Numbered from the stretch's first letter, positions 38,504 through 47,492 are shown. The stretch: 64,000 nucleotides of DNA from an uncultured Veillonellaceae bacterium (GCA_945867815.1 CAMBIX010000004.1:124001-188000); one strand, 5' to 3'. A program made the numbers and translations. Notes: generated from the letters alone by a model not told the origin.

Positions 38504-38782
38504 TTATAAGGCCTTATCAAATACTGCCTTGATAAAGGCTTTTGTCTGATCGTACGTTTCACCTGGTTTTGCTTCATACTGCAAGTCCGTATCAAACCAC
38601 ATGCAAGGTACATAATTATATGGATGTGTCTTGTAGAGTTCTGCTGCTGTCGCATCGTCATGCCATGTTAAGGGAATATCTTTATACTTAGGATTTTCTA
38701 CATATAATTCTTCAATGGCCTTACGAGCATTCGCACAATACGGGCAGCCTTGCATATAAAAAGCTGTAATCGCTTTCATCAT
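38504..38782 (-). CDS. Glutaredoxin-like thioredoxin-fold protein
   Basis: A 92-aa protein starting MMKAITAFYMQGCPYCANA. CPYC near residue 13 is the dithiol active site of glutaredoxins. The conserved cis-Pro is in YNYVPCMW near 57, where VP is followed by an extra cysteine. Probably a cytosolic thiol-disulfide oxidoreductase. It lies between alr and the DUF1858 gene. Confidence 0.85.
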   Translation of the reverse strand: MMKAITAFYMQGCPYCANARKAIEELYVENPKYKDIPLTWHDDATAAELYKTHPYNYVPCMWFDTDLQYEAKPGETYDQTKAFIKAVFDKAL

Positions 38783-39000
38783 CTATCATCCTTTCTAAAA
38801 CATTTAGGAACCACTACTAAACACAGTATAGCCTTTCCACTACACTGCTCTATAAGTATTATACACAGGCCTAGGTCCATCCCCTAGTGCTTTCGCAACG
38901 CTTATAATACCCCCTTGTATAGAGTCACCTTTTTCTGTGCTATAATAATCACATAGGGATATAATCCCAGAGATAATATATATTTAGGAGGTTCCTTACT

Positions 39001-39198
39001 ATGGCAATCACAAAAGATATGAGCATTCTTGAAGTTGTTCAAACATACCCTGATACAGCTGACGTTTTCATTAGTTCTGGTATGGGCTGTCTTGGCTGTG
39101 CGGCTTCTCACTTTGAAAACATCGAACAAGGCGCTAGTGCCCACGGCATTAATGTTGACCAGCTTATTAAAGACTTAAACGCTGCCATCGACAAATAA
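39001..39198 (+). CDS. DUF1858 domain protein
   Basis: A 65-aa protein that is essentially one DUF1858 domain: DMSILEVVQTYPDTADVF, then SGMGCLGCAAS with paired cysteines (CLGCA) and HGINVDQLIKDLN. The domain is often fused to hybrid-cluster or ScdA/RIC-type proteins, where the cysteines are thought to be redox-active or metal-binding. Here it stands alone with AGGAGG before the ATG and its own terminator. Function unknown. Confidence 0.88.
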   Translation: MAITKDMSILEVVQTYPDTADVFISSGMGCLGCAASHFENIEQGASAHGINVDQLIKDLNAAIDK

Positions 39199-39236
39199 AA
39201 TTCACATTACAGACACTTGCTGTGAATAAATCTCTA

Positions 39237-39271
39237 AGTCGACGTCCTTTTCTGGGGCGTCGGCTTTTTTC
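39237..39271 (+). terminator. Terminator of the DUF1858 gene
   Basis: AGTCGACGTCC pairs with GGGGCGTCGGCT (two G-U) and is followed by T6. Confidence 0.88.
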
Positions 39272-39448
39272 ATTATTTTTATAAAACTAGACCCTTAACT
39301 CCTTACCATTTTCACTTATTCATAAATTAACATGTATTTTTCAAGTACTAAGATATTAAAATATGGCGATTACCACTTGTTTTTTACTTATAAAAATTTT
39401 ATTATAAATTTATCAAATATCAAAATAAGCGAAAAAGGAGGCTCTTTT

Positions 39449-40600
39449 ATGTTAGCTCACGTAGCGCATTTCTTCAAAACGCAAGTTGTACTATCTGTCT
39501 CTGGGATTCTTGCTATTATCTCCTGCTTCATCGTACCACCTAATCCCAACTATGCATCCTATGTCGATTATCGCACCATTTTATTGTTATTTTCCTTTAT
39601 GTGCGTTATCTCTGGCCTGCAAAGGCTAGGCAGTTTCGACAAATTAAGTTCTTACCTCTTATCCAAGGCCCGAACGGAAAAAGATATTGCCATCGTGCTT
39701 GTCGTTATGTGTTTTTTCCTAGCCATGTTTATAACCAACGACATTACCTTAATTACGCTGGTTCCACTAACCCTAATTATCTTTTCTTCTGGTAAAGCGC
39801 CCCTAACCAAGCGACGCATGCACCTACTCGTTATTACGCTCGTACTAGAATCCCTATCCGCCAACTTCGGTGGCATGATGATGCCTTTTGGCAGCCCACA
39901 GAATATCTATCTGTACTCCTTCTTTAACATGACCATGTTAACCTTCTTTACGACCATGTTACCCTTTGCTGTATCAGGTATTATCGTCTTACTATTTATT
40001 ATGCATTTTATTAAATACGATGACACCATTAGTCATGCCGACCAAACCTCTGACATAGCCATTAAAGAACCGATTTCTCATGGCTCAGAAAAATTAATCA
40101 TCTTTATGTTTCTCTTTGCCCTAGCCATTGCCAGTGTCGCTCATGTCCTAGATTACCGCTTAGTTACACTAATTATTCTCGTTGCCACTATCCTTCTAGA
40201 TTGGAAGGTACTAAAAAAAGTAAACTACGTCTTACTCTTTACCTTTATTTTCTTCTTTATCTTTGTCGGCAATATAGGCACACTACCTATTCTTGAAGAT
40301 TCCCTTCGTGCTTACATAGACGGTCACGAAGTCTTACTATCCATCTTAACAAGTCAAGTAACTAGTAACGTACCAGCTGCCATTCTCCTATCTAAATTTA
40401 CTAACTATGGTGAAGGTATCCTTATTGGTACTAACATCGGCGGCATGGGCACACTTATTGCCTCCATGGCCAGCCTCATTACCTACCAGCTGCTAGGTGC
40501 CAAATATCCTCATGCTAAATTGCCTTTCTTAAAATGGTTCTCCATTTATAACTTCGGTCTCTTGATTATTTACTTTGGATTTTATTTAGTCATTCGGTAA
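39449..40600 (+). CDS. SLC13/ArsB-type anion permease
   Basis: A 383-aa membrane carrier with about ten hydrophobic segments. The two repeated halves each have family motifs: FITNDITLITLVPL and NFGGMMMPFGSPQNIYLY in the first, TSNVPAAILLSKFT and GTNIGGMGTLIASMASL in the second. These are typical of the ion-transporter clan (SLC13, CitM, ArsB). ATG 39449 follows AAAGGAGG; the upstream extension has no ribosome site and an unlikely composition. Substrate may be a di/tricarboxylate or an inorganic anion. Confidence 0.85.
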   Translation: MLAHVAHFFKTQVVLSVSGILAIISCFIVPPNPNYASYVDYRTILLLFSFMCVISGLQRLGSFDKLSSYLLSKARTEKDIAIVLVVMCFFLAMFITNDITLITLVPLTLIIFSSGKAPLTKRRMHLLVITLVLESLSANFGGMMMPFGSPQNIYLYSFFNMTMLTFFTTMLPFAVSGIIVLLFIMHFIKYDDTISHADQTSDIAIKEPISHGSEKLIIFMFLFALAIASVAHVLDYRLVTLIILVATILLDWKVLKKVNYVLLFTFIFFFIFVGNIGTLPILEDSLRAYIDGHEVLLSILTSQVTSNVPAAILLSKFTNYGEGILIGTNIGGMGTLIASMASLITYQLLGAKYPHAKLPFLKWFSIYNFGLLIIYFGFYLVIR

Positions 40601-40633
40601 TAACCACACTAATACTAATCTATAAGCAAAGCC

Positions 40634-40662
40634 TTATAATACTAATATTTCCAGTATTATAA
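40634..40662. repeat. Short AT-rich hairpin
   Basis: TTATAATACT and AGTATTATAA, perfect 10-bp arms with a 9-nt loop, 31 bp after the permease stop. May be a weak terminator. Confidence 0.55.
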
Positions 40663-40677
40663 TCACCCATCATTTAG

Positions 40678-40729
40678 TAAACTACTCGTAATTAGACTAC
40701 TCATGAGTAGTCTAATTACGAGTAGTTTA
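40678..40729. repeat. Perfect 52-bp palindrome with no spacer
   Basis: Left arm 40678-40703 and right arm 40704-40729 are exact 26-bp complements with no loop, centred on ACTCA/TGAGT. It is neither GC-rich nor followed by a T-run, so it does not look like an ordinary terminator. Confidence 0.85.
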
Positions 40730-40771
40730 TCTAATATTATCTATATACTAATAACAGCTTTATAAATGCTA

Positions 40772-40823
40772 AAAAGAGCACATACATAGACAATCCAAAC
40801 TAAGTCTATGTATGTGCTCTTTT
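40772..40823. terminator. Bidirectional terminator between the anion permease and xth
   Basis: AAAAGAGCACATACATAGAC pairs perfectly with GTCTATGTATGTGCTCTTTT (20 bp, 12-nt loop), with A-runs and T-runs suited to both strands. The flanking genes converge on it. Confidence 0.9.
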
Positions 40824-40835
40824 GTTCTACTAACC

Positions 40836-41666
40836 TCATATATCTAACTCTAATACAATAGGCGTATGATCCTGACGAGGCCCAGAATCCACCATGTCAG
40901 AGGCTATAATATCTTGCTTTATACGGTCTGATACAAGAAAATAATCAATCCGCCACCCCGAATTATTAATCTTACTTGTCTTAACCCGCTGAGCAAACCA
41001 AGAATATTTACCTTCAACGGCCCCATGTACTTGCCGGAATGTATCTACAAACCCTTTCGCAAGCAGATTAGTAAATCCTTCTCGTTCTTGATCGGTAAAA
41101 CCGGCCGACATATGATTAGCTGCCGGATTGGCTAAATCAATTTCTTCATGCGCCACATTAAAATCGCCAGTAGCAATAACTGGTTTCGCCTTATCTAATT
41201 GGGCTAAATAATCAGCATAACATATATCCCAAGCTTGGCGATCAGCTAAGCGAGATAGACCATCACCAGCATTTGGTGTATACACGGTCGTGAAAAAGAA
41301 CGTATCAAATTCAAGCGTGGTAATACGTCCTTCTTGGTCCATAGTTGATGGCGCCCCTATCTCTGGATGCGTCACTACTGGACTGTAATCTTTCTTATAC
41401 AAAACCATAGTCCCTGCATAGCCCTTACGCGCCGGTTCATGCGAAGATACCCAGGCATAATCATAATCGGGGAAATAGGTAGCAAGTACTTCCTTATGTT
41501 TCTTAGATGGCCCACCTATAGGCAGTTTAGTCTCCTGTATAGCTATAACATCCGCATCCATACCTTGAATTGTAACAATCACATCACGAGACATCTGCGC
41601 CCGTGTCGACTCACTTGTTAAAGCTGCATTTAAAGAGTCAATATTCCAAGAAATAAATTTCATCAT
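40836..41666 (-). CDS. xth: Exodeoxyribonuclease III-type AP endonuclease
   Basis: A DNA-repair nuclease (EEP fold) of 276 aa that cleaves at abasic sites. It shows MKFISWNIDSLNAAL at the start, IQETKLP near residue 60, the ATGDFNVAHEEIDLANP segment near 165, and a C-terminal WRIDYFLVSD with the final DHTPIVLEL containing the catalytic Asp-His. The start is one of two tandem ATGs. Confidence 0.95.
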   Translation of the reverse strand: MMKFISWNIDSLNAALTSESTRAQMSRDVIVTIQGMDADVIAIQETKLPIGGPSKKHKEVLATYFPDYDYAWVSSHEPARKGYAGTMVLYKKDYSPVVTHPEIGAPSTMDQEGRITTLEFDTFFFTTVYTPNAGDGLSRLADRQAWDICYADYLAQLDKAKPVIATGDFNVAHEEIDLANPAANHMSAGFTDQEREGFTNLLAKGFVDTFRQVHGAVEGKYSWFAQRVKTSKINNSGWRIDYFLVSDRIKQDIIASDMVDSGPRQDHTPIVLELDI

Positions 41667-41934
41667 GTTTGACAGTTCCTATCTCAAATAAGTACACTAG
41701 AAAACTATGGCCTAAGTATATACTAAAACCATACAATGAACAACAGGTTTACCTCTATACTGTCACTCAATAAAAAATAGTTCAAATTTAAAAACATCAT
41801 ATTCTACAACTGTCCAACTCATACAGTACATAAAAAAGTATTGAGTCTTTCGATGAAATCAGATGAAATCAAATGATTATATTCAAAATGAAATAATATA
41901 TCTCTTTATTCCTTTTACCGATCATTAAAAACTC
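41667..41934. other. AT-rich spacer upstream of xth
   Basis: No gene is visible. The stretch is noticeably AT-rich and marks the left border of the accessory patch at 41.9-45 kb. Confidence 0.4.
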
Positions 41935-42927
41935 TTAATCAGATATAAAATTCCCACCATCCTTTTCTAAAAACAACCTACTTATGCAGTTACTGTTATT
42001 TTTTACTGCTACCTGAGCCATCTGTTTTAATATATCAATCGCCTTAGATCGACTCGAAAAATGATCTGTCATAACTACCATAATAACTGACTGCCTCTTA
42101 TCATAAATAATGCCGCCATCATCATAAAGTCCATCTAATTCGCCGGTCTTATGTGCAATAACAACACCCGGTAAGGCTGCCGGAAAACATTCTTTATCAG
42201 TTTGTCCCTTAAAATAAGAAAGCATAATCCCATCCAATTCAGGAGATACTAATTTATTATTATACAACCTAACAAAAAATGTCCCCAAATCTTTAACAGA
42301 TGTATAATTTTCCCGCCCTTCCTGTACGGCAACATTATCCATCATTTTCCTAGCTAAATAAGTATCTGTATATCCATTTTCCTTACAGTATGCATTAATT
42401 GCATTCATACCTAGTAAATCAATCATCATATTAGTCGCTGTGTTATCACTTTCTGTGCTCATTAATCGCATAATCGTATCTAGCGATAATTGTTTACCTG
42501 TAGGATAATCTTGCAAAACACCAGCACCACCTACTTTATCTGATGCTTTTAAAGAAACTGTTTGCTTTAGTGATAACGTTCCAGTTTTTACACGTTCCAT
42601 GGCTGTAGCCAAGATGAAAACTTTGATCATACTCGCTGATCTCATAGGCTTCGAATGATATAAATATGCCTCATTAAATTGCTTAGGATATGCTACAAAC
42701 ACAGCATACTGTGTTCCCTGATCTTTTTTTGTTAAAGCCAAAATCCCCGCAGCTAAATTACTATTTACAGATTTATACGTCGTTAAACTATTCACCTGCT
42801 CTTTACGATTCTCTCCCATTACTGAGTTCGTCATTCCAAATACTAACTTGTTTTCTACTCCTACACAAGCCGCAAGCATAATAACAATACAAAGTAATAA
42901 CGCCACCAACCATCCTTTCTTTCGCAT
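41935..42927 (-). CDS. Class A beta-lactamase-family serine hydrolase, lipoprotein
   Basis: A penicillin-binding/serine-beta-lactamase-fold protein of 330 aa. Lipobox IMLAAC (Cys21) anchors it to the membrane. The three catalytic motifs are present: SMIK (Ser99, Lys102), SDN (160-162) and KTG (260-262). The omega-loop region has GRENYTS rather than the ExxLN of true class A beta-lactamases, so resistance activity cannot be assumed; a cell-wall hydrolase role is possible. It lies 26 bp downstream of the broken zinc-ribbon/DUF805 gene. Confidence 0.85.
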   Translation of the reverse strand: MRKKGWLVALLLCIVIMLAACVGVENKLVFGMTNSVMGENRKEQVNSLTTYKSVNSNLAAGILALTKKDQGTQYAVFVAYPKQFNEAYLYHSKPMRSASMIKVFILATAMERVKTGTLSLKQTVSLKASDKVGGAGVLQDYPTGKQLSLDTIMRLMSTESDNTATNMMIDLLGMNAINAYCKENGYTDTYLARKMMDNVAVQEGRENYTSVKDLGTFFVRLYNNKLVSPELDGIMLSYFKGQTDKECFPAALPGVVIAHKTGELDGLYDDGGIIYDKRQSVIMVVMTDHFSSRSKAIDILKQMAQVAVKNNSNCISRLFLEKDGGNFISD

Positions 42928-42953
42928 GACTAAACTCCCATATAATTCAACTA

Positions 42954-44201
42954 TTATTTATACGTTTGATTAAAACTAGCATTAGCGGAATCAAAAGCAT
43001 ACGAAGCTTGCGTACCATCTTTAAACCCTAACGAATAATCTCCACCATTAGAATTATCAACCATTCCTTTATATAACCCATGAATTCGATCAATTTCTAA
43101 TTGAAAAAGATTAGCCAATGCTGCCCTTTCCGCTTCATTTCCTGAAAGCCGTTCTGTCCTTGCTTTTGCATTGCGTGCACGTTCTTCCAATACTACTGCC
43201 CGAGATTTTAATTCTGATGCATTTTGAAAAGAACTATGTGTTGTTAAGTAACCATTAATTGCACTCGCCGTTTCTCCAATTTGTGTATCAAGACTATCTT
43301 TCTCAGATATCAAACTAGCAAAATTCTCCTCCGAGCTTTCTATTGTAGATTCTGATGTCTTTTCAGTTGGTATCTACATATCTTTATTTATATCCGATTT
43401 CACAGTATGCGCAGTCGGCACATCTTCTGTGAATTCAGAAAGAGAACCTACTAGTCCTGCTGCACTAAAACAACCAGTCAAACCTGATAAAATCAATGCA
43501 CCTACAATAAGTCCTATAGTCACAATACTCCCAGAAGTCGCTTTAGCTCCCACCACTTTTTCTTCTTCCTTCCTTACATCTACCGTATGCACCACTTCAC
43601 CATATTCATTACTTCCTTCTTGACCTTTTTGACACAATAATACTAATAACCAAATAGACCCAACAAGAGGTATAAGAGGAAGAAATAAAAAACCAGCCGG
43701 TTTCTCCCACATCATGTAAGCGTCGTATAGAAATCGCAAGTGATGGAACAAATATAGCTAAACTATATAAACCTATGAACACATACATTACAATTAAAGC
43801 TGCAATACCACTTTTTGTAAGCATACCTATAAAAGCAACAAAACAAGAAAATGCTGTCAAAACAAACCACTGAAACAATGAAAAACGCCAATACTCACCA
43901 CGAGTAGCCCGTCCCGAAAACTTTGCATATTGGTTACATAAACAATATAAAAAATTATCAATATACCCTAATGTATATTTTTCATCTTGATACGTATTCG
44001 TCAATGGTATTCGTATCATACCTGTCGGTGTAGCATTCGCTACTGCAGACTGACTTGCAGAAAGAGATGTTATAATTGCTGTACTAGGATTTACTCCATT
44101 TCCCACATTTTGTATTTTTTTACACCCTGTAAAGAACACCCACAATCAGAGCAAAATTGTGCCGTATCCGGCAACTGCTTTCCACAATTAGGACAAAACA
44201 A
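42954..44201 (-). pseudogene. Zinc-ribbon/DUF805 protein gene with two frameshifts and a stop
   Basis: An N-terminal zinc ribbon (FCPNCGKQLP, FCSDCGC) starts at a TTG near 44201. A first frame change falls in a T7 run at 44115-44121, after which a linker and a DUF805 membrane domain follow (SGRATRGEYWRFSLF, AISIRRLHDVGETGW). A second change in an A6 run at 43687-43692 restores FLFLPLIPLVGSIWLLVLLCQKG. The frame continues through a TAG at 43374-43376 into a helical C-terminal region ending FNQTYK. The 3' part might be made separately from a TTG at 43313, which has GGAGGAG 12 nt upstream. Confidence 0.8.
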
Positions 44202-44243
44202 TTACACTTATCTATCAAAACACTCGTACCCGAACTCATACAA

Positions 44244-44275
44244 AAAAGGGAAGAGTTCTATCACTCTTCCCTTTT
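44244..44275 (-). terminator. Terminator after the AEC remnant
   Basis: AAAAGGGAAGAGT/ACTCTTCCCTTTT stem with a 6-nt loop; the minus strand continues with T6. Confidence 0.8.
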
Positions 44276-44304
44276 CACTAGTGTACAAACCGGCTAAGCT
44301 ATCA

Positions 44305-44540
44305 TTAATAAATTGTCAGCAACCACATAATAATAGGTACAACAATGACAAAGAGTGTCGACGTCGACACCACAATATCTGTCGCAAATTTCACATCACA
44401 ATGATACTGGTCAGCCAATATAGGTAATACGGCAAACGCCGGTGTGGCCGCCTGAATAACTAACGTATGACTGAATAAAGAAACAAGATGCACACCCATA
44501 CCCATCACCCCTGTCTTCATTAATAAAAAAAAATAATGCT
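44305..44540 (-). pseudogene. C-terminal fragment of an AEC-family transporter
   Basis: About 71-78 codons matching the last two or three helices of auxin-efflux-carrier-type transporters (HTLVIQAATPAFAVLP, then VSTSTLFVIVVPIIMW). A full AEC protein is about 300 aa, so the N-terminal three quarters are missing. The homology stops close to an IS30-type remnant, which probably caused the loss. Confidence 0.82.
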
Positions 44541-44665
44541 ACAGTACTGCCTTTATTAATTGTTTGATAAACAATGTTATATATCCTTTTTAGATATGAG
44601 TATTTTATATATTTCTTAATAATACGAACTATTATTTAAATAGCCTTACAAAGAATACTCCTATA

Positions 44666-44953
44666 GGTGAATTAGCTTCGGATTCATTACATATCTATTT
44701 TACACATCCTTATTCTTCCTGGGAACGAGGTTCTAATGAACGTCATAATGGATTGCTTAGAAGGTTCATTTCTAAGGGAACTCCTATCTGTAGCGTACCA
44801 GACGGTTTAATTAAAAGAGCTATGCACCAATGTAACAACTTATCCCGTAAAATACTGGGGTATAAAACACCTTTAGAAGCTTTCTTAACGGAAGTTAGAC
44901 CCTTACTGTAATTTATGGAAGTATAAAAGTGTTCAACTTCGATTTGCAATTTA
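44666..44953 (+). mobile_element. IS30-family transposase 3' remnant
   Basis: The plus strand encodes the last 80 or so residues of an IS30-type DDE transposase, including YFTHPYSSWERGSNERHNG and the ending LEAFLTEVRPLL before TAA at 44909. The rest of the transposase is absent. GTGTTCAACTTCGATTTGCA at about 44928-44947 resembles the terminal inverted repeat of this family. Non-functional. Confidence 0.88.
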
Positions 44954-45011
44954 GGAAATGAATTTACTCACACCAACCAGCATATTTTAAATTTTAGTTC
45001 TCATACATAAC

Positions 45012-46322
45012 TTATGCCTGATTTTTATTCATCATAATGTGTAAAATCTCCCGATCTGTCTCTTGCATACCCTTAGAAGCAAGCTTACCTACATTCCGTA
45101 GACTTTCATCCGCACTATTCGCTACTAAACCATCTGTCCCTTTAACACGAATCCCCTGTAAAGCCAACATTACCGCTTTATACGCAGCTGCTACAGCTGA
45201 CGACACTTTCATAGCACAGCTATCAGCGGCTCCGTCGCAAACCATACCTGCCAAATCACCAGTCATGGACGCAATGGCAAATTCAATAGTATGTTCCTCT
45301 TTATTTTTATCTAACAACCAAGCCATACCTGCCGCAACACCCATGGCTGCCGTAACCGTTGCACAAAAAGCAGATAATTTAGGTAAAAATCCATGTGCAT
45401 AAATAGCCATGAGCCCTGCCAAGGCTAATGCACGAATACGCTCTTCCTCTGTTACCTGTAAATAATCCGCTACTACCGTCACCGGAACGGATGCTACTAT
45501 ACCTTGATTACCCGAACCAGAATTTATCATGGCCGGCAGCACCGCACCGCCCATGCGTGCATCAGATGCCGCCACTGTACGGATCATAATCTCCGTACCT
45601 AAGTCAGGTCCCAAAAAATTCTTCTCTCTCTGTTTGCTCATGGCATAACCAACACCAAGGCCATACTTTCCCGTTAATCCCGCTTTAGATAACGCCTTAT
45701 TTAAAAGCTCAGCTTCTTTCATAAAACGAATATCATCTAATGGAACCGATTCTGCAAAATCTACGATTTCTTTAATACTAAGAGACTGTAAGAAAGTCTG
45801 TTTTTCTTCGTAATCTTTATTAACTTTTATACTTTTAGAAAAAACTTCTTCCCCGTCTTTTTCAATATAAACAATATTATCATGACTATCTGTAATAATT
45901 GCTTTAGCTGAATGATGCCGGCTAAAGACTTCAGCTTCTGCATACAATACATGATCGGTAGCTTCATTAACAGCTACGCTTACATGCCCCGACTGAATTA
46001 ATGTTTCTGCCGTACCGACTTGATCGGCTGTTAGCGTATGCAAGACTTGTAAGCCGGCCTTTTCATCACCGCCAATGGCCCCCACTGCAACAGCAATGAC
46101 TAAACCGTATTTTCCTGTACCCGGCACCATAACCCCCATACCGTTTTTCATTAAATTAGCCGATACACGGGCATTAACTGATATAACAGGCTCCGTTAAA
46201 TAACTTGCAGCCGTAGCAGCCGCTAAAGCCAGCGCAATCGGTTCTGTACAGCCGGTGGCAGGGATAATATCTGTTTTCATAATAGAAAGCATTTGTTTCC
46301 AACGTTGATTTTGTTTCATCAT
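45012..46322 (-). CDS. CyuA/YhaM (UPF0597) family L-cysteine desulfidase-type protein
   Basis: A 436-aa protein of the serine-dehydratase-alpha-like family. The N-terminal motif DIIPATGCTEPIALALAAA supplies a likely iron-sulfur Cys, and further cysteines lie in ICDGAKDSC-like (VCDGAADSCAMK) near residue 360 and AFCATVTAAMGVAAGMAW. E. coli CyuA (YhaM) releases sulfide from cysteine; that activity is inferred here. It is transcribed toward the IS30 scar, 245 bp downstream of a tRNA-cluster terminator. Confidence 0.88.
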   Translation of the reverse strand: MMKQNQRWKQMLSIMKTDIIPATGCTEPIALALAAATAASYLTEPVISVNARVSANLMKNGMGVMVPGTGKYGLVIAVAVGAIGGDEKAGLQVLHTLTADQVGTAETLIQSGHVSVAVNEATDHVLYAEAEVFSRHHSAKAIITDSHDNIVYIEKDGEEVFSKSIKVNKDYEEKQTFLQSLSIKEIVDFAESVPLDDIRFMKEAELLNKALSKAGLTGKYGLGVGYAMSKQREKNFLGPDLGTEIMIRTVAASDARMGGAVLPAMINSGSGNQGIVASVPVTVVADYLQVTEEERIRALALAGLMAIYAHGFLPKLSAFCATVTAAMGVAAGMAWLLDKNKEEHTIEFAIASMTGDLAGMVCDGAADSCAMKVSSAVAAAYKAVMLALQGIRVKGTDGLVANSADESLRNVGKLASKGMQETDREILHIMMNKNQA

Positions 46323-46547
46323 AATCCCTTCTCCTAATGAGCATCAAATTTTGAATTATCGTCTGCCCAATAACAATCACTTCGCACTGACTCTAAAAAG
46401 GTCAAGTAGTTTTACCATCTCTGACACGGTGACTTCTGTAATTAACAAGTTATCTCCTATTAAATTTTATCACTTATTCCAAATGAATGTCGATAAACTT
46501 GTTTTGTATTATAACATAGCCTACCTACTGAAATAGCTTCCAAAGTT

Positions 46548-46590
46548 TACAAAAAAAGCAGACAGCTCATCTCGAACTATCCGCTTTTTT
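46548..46590 (-). terminator. Distal terminator of the tRNA cluster
   Basis: Minus-strand AAAAAGCGGATAG pairs (with G-U) with CTGTCTGCTTTTT and ends in T7. Confidence 0.7.
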
Positions 46591-46594
46591 ACTA

Positions 46595-46717
46595 TGGTGA
46601 TCCAGGAGGGATAGCGGTAAGCTTAGTACTCTAGGAGCCTTGTGACGCAGAGTACTTAGCGTGAGCATCCCTCCCCTACACAAAAAGGATACTACTAAAG
46701 TAGCATCCTAACTTAAT
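46595..46717 (-). repeat. 123-bp unit bounded by a duplicated tRNA-Arg 3' tail
   Basis: TGGTGATCCAGGAGGGAT, the 3' end of tRNA-Arg(UCU) including CCA, is repeated exactly at 46595-46612, 123 bp from the real tail at 46718-46735. Between lie a large hairpin (46605-46674, arms GGAGGGAT/ATCCCTCC and TTAGTACTCT/AGAGTACTTA) and a terminator. It is either an attachment-site-like scar or the tail of a deleted second tRNA gene. Confidence 0.75.
46682..46708 (-). terminator. Terminator directly after tRNA-Arg(UCU)
   Basis: Minus-strand GGATGCTAC, 4-nt loop, GTAGTATCC, then T5. Confidence 0.8.
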
Positions 46718-46794
<77 letters not shown>

Positions 46795-46884
46795 ATATGT
46801 AATTATTTTTGTTTTTATGGTAATATGAAATTATGAGTAATCAGCAGGCGTCTAATTACTCATAATTTCCTCCATATAAAAAAA

Positions 46885-46958
46885 TGGAGCGGGTGAAGGG
46901 AATCGAACCCTCGTGACCAGCTTGGAAGGCTGGGGCTCTACCATTGAGCTACACCCGC
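46885..46958 (-). tRNA. tRNA-Gly(UCC)
   Basis: GCGGGTG acceptor pairs with CACCCGC, CCA encoded; anticodon loop CTTCCAA gives UCC. 74 nt. Confidence 0.97.
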
Positions 46959-46962
46959 AGTA

Positions 46963-47039
46963 TGGTCGGAGCAGCAGGACTTGAACCTGCGACCCCCTGG
47001 TCCCAAGCCAGGTGCGCTACCAAACTGCGCTATGCCCCG
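46963..47039 (-). tRNA. tRNA-Pro(UGG)
   Basis: CGGGGCA acceptor with CCA encoded; anticodon loop CTTGGGA gives UGG. 77 nt, 4 bp from tRNA-Gly. Confidence 0.97.
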
Positions 47040-47076
47040 ATGTATAAAATTATTTGTTGCCGGCCCGAATCTATAT

Positions 47077-47153
47077 TGGTCGGGACGACAGGATTTGAAC
47101 CTGCGACCCCCTAGTCCCGAACCAGGTGCGCTACCAAACTGCGCTACGTCCCG
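47077..47153 (-). tRNA. tRNA-Pro(CGG)
   Basis: CGGGACG acceptor pairs with CGTCCCG, CCA encoded; anticodon loop TTCGGGA gives CGG (codon CCG). The body is nearly the same as the neighbouring tRNA-Pro(UGG), which suggests a tandem duplication that diverged. Confidence 0.97.
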
Positions 47154-47320
47154 CAACATTGATAGTGTATCATACCGTTTCAAAAAGCACAAGTACTTTT
47201 TAAGAGATATTTTTACCTTCATGTTAGTAACTCTTCCACACCTTTTATCAGATGTTTCTAAGCCTTGAACGCTAACGGTTCAGTTTGTTCAATCCAACTG
47301 CGAATTTACCGCATGTGAGC

Positions 47321-47329
47321 ATTATACCA
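47321..47329 (-). promoter_or_regulatory. Extended -10 promoter upstream of the Pro-Pro-Gly-Arg tRNAs
   Basis: TGGTATAAT on the minus strand (TGnTATAAT), within the 215-bp gap between tRNA-Ser and tRNA-Pro(CGG). No good -35. Confidence 0.45.
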
Positions 47330-47368
47330 CACAAAAATATATCCGCCTAGCCCTAAAAAGAAAAAATA

Positions 47369-47461
47369 TGGCGGAGAAGGAGAGATTTGAACTCTCGCGC
47401 CAGCATTCACTGACCTACCGCATTTCGAGTGCGGACCCTTCAGCCACTTGGGTACTTCTCC
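47369..47461 (-). tRNA. tRNA-Ser(CGA)
   Basis: GGAGAAG acceptor pairs with CTTCTCC, CCA encoded, long variable arm; anticodon loop CTCGAAA gives CGA (codon UCG). 93 nt. It begins 31 bp after the tadA stop and may be cotranscribed with tadA. Confidence 0.97.
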
Positions 47462-47492
47462 ACATATAAAGAAAACACTAGAAAACAATCAA

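Noticed and set aside
40634-40823. Three successive hairpins as a CRISPR-like array
   Set aside because: The three units differ in sequence and there are no regular spacers.
43609-44145. Reading the DUF805 frame as an independent 178-aa gene
   Set aside because: Its start falls inside the zinc ribbon in the wrong frame and its end diverges from the family right after the A6 run, so it is part of a larger broken gene.
46938-47222. A 94-aa frame containing repeated AQFGSAPG and RRFKSC segments
   Set aside because: It is a read-through of the tRNA-Pro and tRNA-Gly genes; the repeats are the tRNA bodies.
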